DNA from: CAYNLK01 sp964398055
Lineage (GTDB): Bacteria; Chloroflexota; Anaerolineae; 4572-78; J111
NCBI GenBank assembly: GCA_964398055.1
Contig: CAYNLK010000007.1
Location: 62,001-126,000 of the forward strand
Direction: 5' to 3'
DNA: 64,000 nucleotides
This document shows positions 58,345-64,000 of this stretch, in pieces. A program made the position numbers and the translations under genes. The notes beneath the pieces were generated by a model. That model did not search any database. It saw nothing but the letters and a program-made list of their open reading frames with translations, and was not told the DNA's origin. Within the stretch, counting starts at the first letter, position 1. Each line of letters opens with the position of its first letter.

Positions 58345-59679
58345 TTACTGCGACCAGGAAATCTGCTCATCGAGCCAATCGCGGGCGTTATACGGTTCGA
58401 TGGCCTGGGGAATGGCATAGATGCCGCCATTATAGGTGAACAGGTGGCGGTCGCTGGCGCCGTCGCGGCTGATGAGCCGCAGACTCCAGCTCGTCCCGTC
58501 AAAAGTCACGTAAGCAATCCATTGGCCATCGGGCGACCAGGCCGGCAGCCCCTTGGTGGCGGTGGTATTGGTTAACTGGCGTTTGTTACTGCCGTCGGGG
58601 TTGATCAGGTACAGCTCCCAACTGCCGCTGGCCGGACTCTGATAGACGATTTCGTCGGCCGCCGGCGACCAGGCCGGGTGGGCGGCTTCCGGCTCTTCCA
58701 GCAGTGGGCCAATGACGTTCGCGCCGGCTTCCCACGGCTTGAGCGGGATAGCCCGGGCCAGCCACAGACCGCAGCGGTTGCCGGTCGGATCACAGCCCCG
58801 GTAGACCAACCGGTCATTGTCCGGCGCCCACGAGGGCTGCTGTCCGGCAATCTGCAACTCCTCTTCACCGGAGCCATCGGCATAGAAGAAGAGCAAGCGG
58901 GTGATGCCGTCGCCGTTGCGGCCGCTGTCGAACAGGACCCGCTGGCCGTCGGGCGACCAGTCGGGATGGGAATCTTCATAATAGCCGGTCACGCTGCGGC
59001 GACCGGTCGCATCCAGGGTGCTGGTCTGCAGCCAGCGCTCGGCGGTGGGCGTAGCGCAATCCTTGTAAGGATGGGCCTGGCCCGGTCTGATTTCGTCGGG
59101 GATGGCCCCCCAGCCGCGGAAAGCAATGGTTTGGCCATTGGGCGATAGGGCCGGTTCGCTGGCGTTGTTCAGAGCAAAAATCCGGCGGGTCGCCTGGCAG
59201 GCTGCCGGGTCATTCAAGCAGGCGTTGACATCGATGATGTTGATCTCATAGGTGCAGCGGTTGGGGGCGTTATTCCAGAAGCTGAAAGCAATCTGACCGC
59301 CCGGCTCGTTCCCGCCTGGCCCGGCGCTAACGACAGTTGCCTGAGTTGGTTGGGTCGAGGTAACCTGGATGGCAACCGCCGTATCAGCAGCCGGTATCCA
59401 GATTTTCTGGCCGGGCCGGATCAGGCCGGGATCAGTAATGGGGCTAAAAGATGAGTCGCTGGCGGCTCTGGTTGCTGTGGCGGCGATGATGAGGGGGAAT
59501 TTGGCGCCGTCGCCCAGATACTTTTCGGCCAGTTTCCAAAGGCTGTCGCTGTGTTGAATGAAATAGGGCTGACCTTCGTCGCTTTGGGCCTGGAGCGACC
59601 CCGGCAGCAGCAGGGTCGCGGCCAGTAAAACAAGGATTGACAGGCTGGCTAAATCGAGCCGCAACTTGTTATTTGCCAT
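58345..59679 (-). CDS. Secreted LysM - TolB/WD40-like beta-propeller protein
   Basis: The 444-residue protein has a signal peptide (SILVLLAATLLLPGSLQA, cleavage near 32). A LysM peptidoglycan- or glycan-binding domain (about 38-100: YFIQHSDSLWKLAEKYLGD ... PGLIRPGQKIWIP) is followed by a TolB-like beta-propeller with repeated SPDGQ/WSPDG blades (SPNGQTIAFRGWG, DWSPDGQRVLFDSG, WSPAADEIVYQSP, WSPDGQWIAYVTF). It is probably a cell-wall-bound protein-interaction module. GAAGGAGATA precedes the ATG. It is followed on the same strand by the pentapeptide gene after a terminator. Confidence 0.9.
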   Translation of the reverse strand: MANNKLRLDLASLSILVLLAATLLLPGSLQAQSDEGQPYFIQHSDSLWKLAEKYLGDGAKFPLIIAATATRAASDSSFSPITDPGLIRPGQKIWIPAADTAVAIQVTSTQPTQATVVSAGPGGNEPGGQIAFSFWNNAPNRCTYEINIIDVNACLNDPAACQATRRIFALNNASEPALSPNGQTIAFRGWGAIPDEIRPGQAHPYKDCATPTAERWLQTSTLDATGRRSVTGYYEDSHPDWSPDGQRVLFDSGRNGDGITRLLFFYADGSGEEELQIAGQQPSWAPDNDRLVYRGCDPTGNRCGLWLARAIPLKPWEAGANVIGPLLEEPEAAHPAWSPAADEIVYQSPASGSWELYLINPDGSNKRQLTNTTATKGLPAWSPDGQWIAYVTFDGTSWSLRLISRDGASDRHLFTYNGGIYAIPQAIEPYNARDWLDEQISWSQ

Positions 59680-59806
59680 TAACTATCTCCTTCAATATCA
59701 AAAAGTAGAGCGCAAATCCTGTTTTGCCTCGCTGCAAACCAAGCTTGCACTCCACTTTATTATACCTGGAAACCTTGTTTTCCTTCACGGCGCGTTTGAA
59801 CCGGAC

Positions 59807-62800
59807 CTATTTGAAAATAAGGGGCAGATAGGTGGGCAGAGCCGGATCGAAGGCGACCGCCATCAGTTCGGGCGGACTCTTGCTCGAGTCCCACAGCGTG
59901 CCCAGGGTGTGGCCGTCAACACCCCCGTAGGCGCGCAGAAAGTCGATATACTCCTTGGAGGCTGTTTGATAGTAAAGCGTGGCCACAACCCGTTCAGTTT
60001 CCGGCGGCAGGGGGTAGACCGTGTCATCCCAGTATTGACCATCCCCATACATGGCTCCAACCGGCCGTAGCCCGGGCCGGTCAAAGGCGGCCTGGGTATA
60101 ACCACGAGGTGGGATGCGGTTATCTTTGATGACGCTGTTGTTCAGAACGAAGTGGAATGACTCGCCGGCCGAGTAGATATTCTGCCCGGCTTGCTGGTTC
60201 AGCCAGGCGGCCAGCTCGGCCGTTAGCCCCTGTTTGGCTTCGTAGATTTTGAGGCTGCTGTCTATCGTCAAGGTACCGGTTGCCGGGTCGTACCCCCCGG
60301 ACTCGTAGATCAAATTGTTGCCGGCATCGTAGGCTTTGAGGTTAAGCCACATGCGCCGGCCCTCGGGGTAGCCGGTCGGCAGCTTGTGGCCGCTTTGATT
60401 GGTGACCCGCACCGTAGCGATTTTATCCAGGCCGCTGCCGGACAGGGCGACGGTCAAGCTGGCGGCTCGACGGAGCATCGCCCGGGCCTGGATAATAGCA
60501 TTATTCAGATAGCCGGCCTGGTCGGCGCGGTGGAGCCGCCAGCGCGGGTCCTGCAAAATTTGGGGTACCCAGGTGTTGCCGCCCACCAGGTCGTGTTCCG
60601 GCAGGCAGCCGGTGGTAACGCAGTCCCGGTTGACCGGGTTGTAGATGGTTTCAGCGGCCCGGCCAGTGGCGCGGGGTATGTGGCAATCCTGGCAAGAGCG
60701 GACGACGCCATCCGGCTTGCTGCCGGCAAATTGCGGGGCGACCACCCCGCTGCTGGCGTAGGCGCTGTTGGCCCACTCGTCAAAGGTGGTCTCGATGGGG
60801 AAGAGCTGGCCCTGGTCAAAGGAGGGCGCGGCCAGGTCAACGCCGTTCGGCCAGAATTGAGCGCGGCTCTCATCCCACGACAGCACCGGGTTGTCGACAT
60901 TGTGGCAGGCGCCGCACAGGCGGGACTCGGTGACGGCAGCCTGGCCCTGGCCCAAAAAGTCGGTTCTGAGGGTAGCTTTGGGGTGGGGCGGGTCGGGGTC
61001 AAAGGCAAACGGCCCGCGGCGGCGATCTTGCGGATCGATGATGAGCATGCCGCTGCCGGGATGGTCGGCCGGTACGGTTGTGGTCAGGGCGGCCCGGATC
61101 AAGGCGTCGAGCGCGGCGGCTTCGTCAGACGGTGAGGGGGGCGCAGGAACCGGATCGACCATGCGGTGACAGATTTCGCAAGCCACCCCGGCGTTGAGGT
61201 CATCCGGGTGCAGGGCCGAGCCATCGGCCGGGTGGCTGCGCCCTTCCAGCCAGCCTTTGGGGGTGTGGCAACGCAGGCAGTAGTCGCCCGCGCCGGCCGC
61301 GTCGACATTGGCTACGGTCAGAGCCGCCCACAGCAGCGGGTCGCGGCCCGACTGGCTCATCATACTGCCCCGCCAGCGGTCGTAGATGGGCGCGGTGTGG
61401 CAGAAGTCACAGCCGGTGGGGTCGGGGATGGGGTCGTCCAGTTGATTCGGCTGGCTGCCGGGCAGGAAAAAGTCGGTCAGAGTGGTCGTTAAAACGGGGC
61501 GAGGCACAAACAGGGCAGCCGAAAGGGTGACCGGCTCGAAATTCGGGCCGGTCAGGTAGGCTTGGTTGACCAGGCTGCCGCGGATATCGGACGGGATGGC
61601 CTGGTAGGTGATGGTGATGAGGGTCGGGGTTAGGGCACCCTGCCAGCGCAGCACCGTACCCTGAGAGTCATTGGTCGCGCCGTGGCTGGCGCTCAATGTG
61701 CCGGGTAGATAGGTCAGGTTGATCGGCAGGGTGTCGGTCAGATACGCGGTTGCCGGTGAAGAACCACCGTTGTTGCGCAGTTGAATGGTATAGGTAACGG
61801 TCTCGCCGGGGTTAGCGTGGGGTGGGGAAACGCTCTTGGTCGAAAGGGCCAGGTTTGGGCTGGGACCGTTGGCGTCGGCCAGGCGGTAAATGACGCCGTT
61901 GTTGTAACCAACCACGTACAGCTCGCCGGCCTCATCCTCGCCAAAGGCGCTGATCAAAAAGCTGGTATCCAGCTCCATCTCCCGGTTCGACCAGCTAGTT
62001 GGCCCGGTTTTATAAATGGACCAGATTCTGCCGGCCCCGTAATCGGCAAAAAAGTAGCGCCCGACCAGAGCCGGATACAATGGCCCGCGATAAACAAACC
62101 CGCCGGTTACGGCGTTGCCTTCGCTGTGGTTGTACTCGGTAATGGGGTCGGTTAAAGTGTTCAGAAAGGTGGGATTGTTGCAGGGCGGATCGGTGTTGTA
62201 GGTGTGCGCCCCTTCGCGGCAGCGCCAGCCAAAATTGACCCCGCCCGGGGTGTTGGCGGCTTGATAGCTGATTTCTTCCCATTGATTCTGGCCGACGTCG
62301 CCGATGTAGAGATCGCCGGTAGCCCGGTCGAAGCTGAAGCGCCAGGGATTGCGCAGTCCCAGCGCCCAGATTTCATCAGCGCCGGCGGTCGCGGCAAAGG
62401 GATTCGTCGGCGGGATGGCATACGGCGAGCCGCCATCCACGTCAATGCGCAGCATTTTGCCCAGTAGATCATTTATGTTCTGCGCCCGGTTGCCGGGATC
62501 CCCGCCGCTGCCGCCGTCGCCCATACCGATGTAGAGATAGCCGTTGAGCGGGCTGAAGAGGAGTTGGCCGCCGTTGTGGTTGGCGTAAGGCTGGTTGATG
62601 GTCAGCAGGGTGAAGGTGCTGGCGGCATTGGCTACATCCGGGTTGGCCGAAACCGAGTAGCGGGCGATGATGGTATGGCCGCTGTTATTGGTGTAGTTCA
62701 GGTAGAAGTAGCCATTGGTTTCATAATTGGGGTGGAAAGCTAAACCCAGTAGGCCCTGCTCGCTGCCGCCGCCATTCGCGGGGCTGCGCACCTGGCCGCG

Positions 62801-63151
62801 AATGTCCAGAANNNNNNNNNNTAACTGCAGCGTTGTACCATCACGAATACCCAGGATGGTCCCGTTCTTGATGACTTTGATGACCCCCCGCTGCTCAACC
62901 ACAAACAGCCGGCCCGAGCCGTCGCCGGCGTGGGTCACCTGAACCGGGTTGGTGAAACCGCTCCAGGCCGGCGCCAGCACAATTTGAATGTCGGCCGGGT
63001 TGACCTGGGCCGGCGGTGGGGCGGCCGGCGAGTCAATCACCCGGTTGGGTTGGGCCAGTGAGGGTTGGTGGTCGAAAAGCAAGAAGCCTGCCCCTACAGT
63101 AAGGCAGGCTGCGGCTACCGACAACGATAATCTTAACCAGGCTTGATTCAT
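59807..63151 (-). CDS. Secreted PQQ-type sugar dehydrogenase - DUF11-like - pentahaem cytochrome c fusion
   Basis: The frame has about 1114 residues and contains a 10-N gap, so its length is provisional. There is a signal peptide (1-34). The glucose/sorbosone dehydrogenase beta-propeller spans about 50-430, with EQGLLGLAFHPNY, the catalytic-type histidine in YANHNGGQL, GMGDGGSGGDPGN and LGLRNPWRFSFD. A DUF11-like adhesin repeat follows (GETVTYTIQLRNNG, about 440-540). The cytochrome part carries five CxxCH haem sites (CDFCH, CLRCH, CEICH, CGACH, CQDCH) and a GHKLPTGYPEGR ligand segment. The C-terminus ends TYLPLIFK. It would oxidise a sugar outside the cell and pass electrons through its own haems. 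GGGGGGA precedes the ATG. Confidence 0.85.
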   Translation of the reverse strand: MNQAWLRLSLSVAAACLTVGAGFLLFDHQPSLAQPNRVIDSPAAPPPAQVNPADIQIVLAPAWSGFTNPVQVTHAGDGSGRLFVVEQRGVIKVIKNGTILGIRDGTTLQLXXXXLDIRGQVRSPANGGGSEQGLLGLAFHPNYETNGYFYLNYTNNSGHTIIARYSVSANPDVANAASTFTLLTINQPYANHNGGQLLFSPLNGYLYIGMGDGGSGGDPGNRAQNINDLLGKMLRIDVDGGSPYAIPPTNPFAATAGADEIWALGLRNPWRFSFDRATGDLYIGDVGQNQWEEISYQAANTPGGVNFGWRCREGAHTYNTDPPCNNPTFLNTLTDPITEYNHSEGNAVTGGFVYRGPLYPALVGRYFFADYGAGRIWSIYKTGPTSWSNREMELDTSFLISAFGEDEAGELYVVGYNNGVIYRLADANGPSPNLALSTKSVSPPHANPGETVTYTIQLRNNGGSSPATAYLTDTLPINLTYLPGTLSASHGATNDSQGTVLRWQGALTPTLITITYQAIPSDIRGSLVNQAYLTGPNFEPVTLSAALFVPRPVLTTTLTDFFLPGSQPNQLDDPIPDPTGCDFCHTAPIYDRWRGSMMSQSGRDPLLWAALTVANVDAAGAGDYCLRCHTPKGWLEGRSHPADGSALHPDDLNAGVACEICHRMVDPVPAPPSPSDEAAALDALIRAALTTTVPADHPGSGMLIIDPQDRRRGPFAFDPDPPHPKATLRTDFLGQGQAAVTESRLCGACHNVDNPVLSWDESRAQFWPNGVDLAAPSFDQGQLFPIETTFDEWANSAYASSGVVAPQFAGSKPDGVVRSCQDCHIPRATGRAAETIYNPVNRDCVTTGCLPEHDLVGGNTWVPQILQDPRWRLHRADQAGYLNNAIIQARAMLRRAASLTVALSGSGLDKIATVRVTNQSGHKLPTGYPEGRRMWLNLKAYDAGNNLIYESGGYDPATGTLTIDSSLKIYEAKQGLTAELAAWLNQQAGQNIYSAGESFHFVLNNSVIKDNRIPPRGYTQAAFDRPGLRPVGAMYGDGQYWDDTVYPLPPETERVVATLYYQTASKEYIDFLRAYGGVDGHTLGTLWDSSKSPPELMAVAFDPALPTYLPLIFK
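62812..62821. other. Sequence gap (10 N) inside a coding region
   Basis: Ten N interrupt the beta-propeller of the PQQ/cytochrome gene. The frame is kept on both sides, but the residues just after the gap on the N-terminal side look extra relative to the family, so the joint may be wrong. Confidence 0.95.
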
Positions 63152-63285
63152 AACATTCCCCCCGGAGATAGGTAAAATTGAATTAATATCATACCCGGCC
63201 CAGCCGGTAGGGCCAAATGTTAAGGTGCGGTTGGGAACGCGTCAGTTTTGGGACGATTTTATGATTTATCGGCATCTTGGGCTCA

Positions 63286-63341
63286 GGAGTCGAGGCTTTA
63301 GCCGGAAATTCAGGGCCAGAACCGGCTGAAGCCTCGACTCC
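63286..63341. mobile_element. GGAGTCGAGGCTTTAGCCGG palindromic element, copy 2
   Basis: Arms 63286-63305 and 63322-63341 match with one or two mismatches and agree with copy 1 at 39434-39491. It lies in the spacer between the PQQ/cytochrome gene and the partial membrane gene. Confidence 0.7.
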
Positions 63342-63401
63342 GAAAAACCTGCCTGCGAAATGAAACATACCCAGCGCGGTTGGTTTGTGGCCAGGCCGCC
63401 G

Positions 63402-64000
63402 CTAGAGGGTGGATAAAGCCGCGCTCACCAACCCCCCGGCGATCAAGAGAAAGAGCAGGATACCGCCGATGATGGCCAGTATGGTCACCAGGTCTAGCTC
63501 CTGGGTGGGTGAGATATCTTCCCCGGCGATGGCCTGCTTGACGCCGCGCGCGGCCTGGCGGGCATAATAGTCCAGCGACCGCGGTTTAACGCCCGTCCAG
63601 GTCCAGTTCTGGTCAGGGGTCGGGATGGCCAGGATGCGGGCGGGGCTGGCCGCCACTGCCGGGGCAGCCTCGCCGGCCAACAATGCCTGGCCGGGGCCAA
63701 TAATGTACTGGGCGCTCTGCACAATCTGCCGGGTGGCGGCTGAAAACGGCTCGGCGGCCATGGCTGCGCCGGCCTGGGGAGTCAGGCCGATTGGTTTGAG
63801 TTGCAGGCCCGGCAGGTCGTGCTGCAAGTGGTGGATGACGCTTTGGCCCAGTTGGCCCTCGCCGGTATCGATGACCACAACCAGAATTTCGCTGAGGCGG
63901 CGAGCCAGGTCGGTCTGCTCGAGCCGGCCGTCTTGACGAATGGCCCACCAGTGATACAGCCAGACCCCGGCAGCCAGCAGGGCGATGACCAAGGCATCGA
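63402..64000 (-). CDS. Membrane-anchored hypothetical protein (partial, N-terminus outside window)
   Basis: The frame is open to the window edge, so the start is probably beyond it. Visible are an N-terminal hydrophobic segment (VIALLAAGVWLYHWW), a soluble domain of about 140 residues with an ILVVVIDTGEG strand and a PARILAIPTPDQNWTWTGVKP segment, and a C-terminal membrane helix (LVTILAIIGGILLFLLIAGGLVSAAL). The layout, two membrane helices around an alpha/beta sensor-like domain, fits a small TPM- or YgcG-like envelope protein, but no family is recognised. Confidence 0.65.
   Translation of the reverse strand, partial: DALVIALLAAGVWLYHWWAIRQDGRLEQTDLARRLSEILVVVIDTGEGQLGQSVIHHLQHDLPGLQLKPIGLTPQAGAAMAAEPFSAATRQIVQSAQYIIGPGQALLAGEAAPAVAASPARILAIPTPDQNWTWTGVKPRSLDYYARQAARGVKQAIAGEDISPTQELDLVTILAIIGGILLFLLIAGGLVSAALSTL

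Noticed and set aside
1..64000. tRNA, rRNA, prophage, toxin-antitoxin or restriction-modification genes
   Set aside because: None was recognised on either strand by reading; a covariance-model scan would be needed to exclude small RNAs.

Overview
The window looks like a chromosomal segment of an uncultured, probably filamentous, member of the Chloroflexota (Anaerolineae/Caldilineae-like). This is inferred from the gene repertoire: many multi-PAS and NarL-type sensor kinases, a UPF0182 giant membrane protein, YfhO and GT-C membrane glycosyltransferases, Thr/Pro-linker exoproteins, a secreted protein ending in a YLPLI-type tail, and intergenic DNA rich in heptamer and palindromic repeats. No rRNA, tRNA, CRISPR array, prophage or complete insertion sequence was recognised. 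Two runs of N (54781-54880 and 62812-62821) show that it is a draft scaffold.

Layout. 1-5.2 kb: a minus-strand sugar or sugar-alcohol catabolic operon (SorC-type regulator, FGGY kinase, LsrF-like class I aldolase, GatY-like class II aldolase, partial oxidoreductase) behind a promoter flanked by two operator-like palindromes. 5.3-12.4 kb: a glycosyltransferase preceded by two tandem paralogues, each fusing a decayed acyl-adenylating (ANL) domain to a C-terminal diadenylate cyclase (DAC) region. This is the most unusual system in the window. 12.6-15.1 kb: two cytosolic-looking trypsin-like proteases and a LuxR response regulator, divergent from a NarL-type histidine kinase (15.2-17.0 kb). 17-25 kb: an unrecognised protein, two OmpR-type regulators, ribosomal protein L25, a YigZ protein and a multi-PAS kinase with its receiver. 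25-30.6 kb: a surface acylation cassette with an MBOAT acyltransferase, an SGNH-linker-alpha/beta-hydrolase fusion, and a convergent stand-alone paralogue of that hydrolase. 30.8-34.2 kb: a patatin translationally coupled to a hydrolase-ANL fusion. 34.2-34.9 kb: a stack of nested palindromic elements with no gene. 34.9-39.4 kb: SixA, HMCES/YedK and a PHP-UvrD helicase fusion. 39.5-51 kb: YfhO, a zinc metallopeptidase, a HAD phosphatase, an M3 oligopeptidase, an MFS transporter, EtfBA and a TPR lipoprotein. 51-64 kb: an RRM RNA-binding protein with a long leader, UPF0182, a GT-C glycosyltransferase, a pentapeptide-repeat protein, a LysM/beta-propeller protein, a secreted PQQ-dehydrogenase/pentahaem cytochrome fusion and a partial membrane protein.

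Themes. Several genes fuse hydrolase, adenylating and signalling modules: ANL-DAC twice, hydrolase-ANL and SGNH-hydrolase. The canonical ANL domain at 31.7-34.2 kb is an internal control: it keeps the catalytic residues that both DAC-fused ANL domains have lost. This suggests the DAC-fused domains are ligand sensors for c-di-AMP synthesis rather than CoA ligases. Intergenic spacers carry at least four repeat families: heptamer arrays, an AAGTGCCGGTCAC palindrome family, a GGAGTCGAGGCTTTAGCCGG element, and MITE-like composites.
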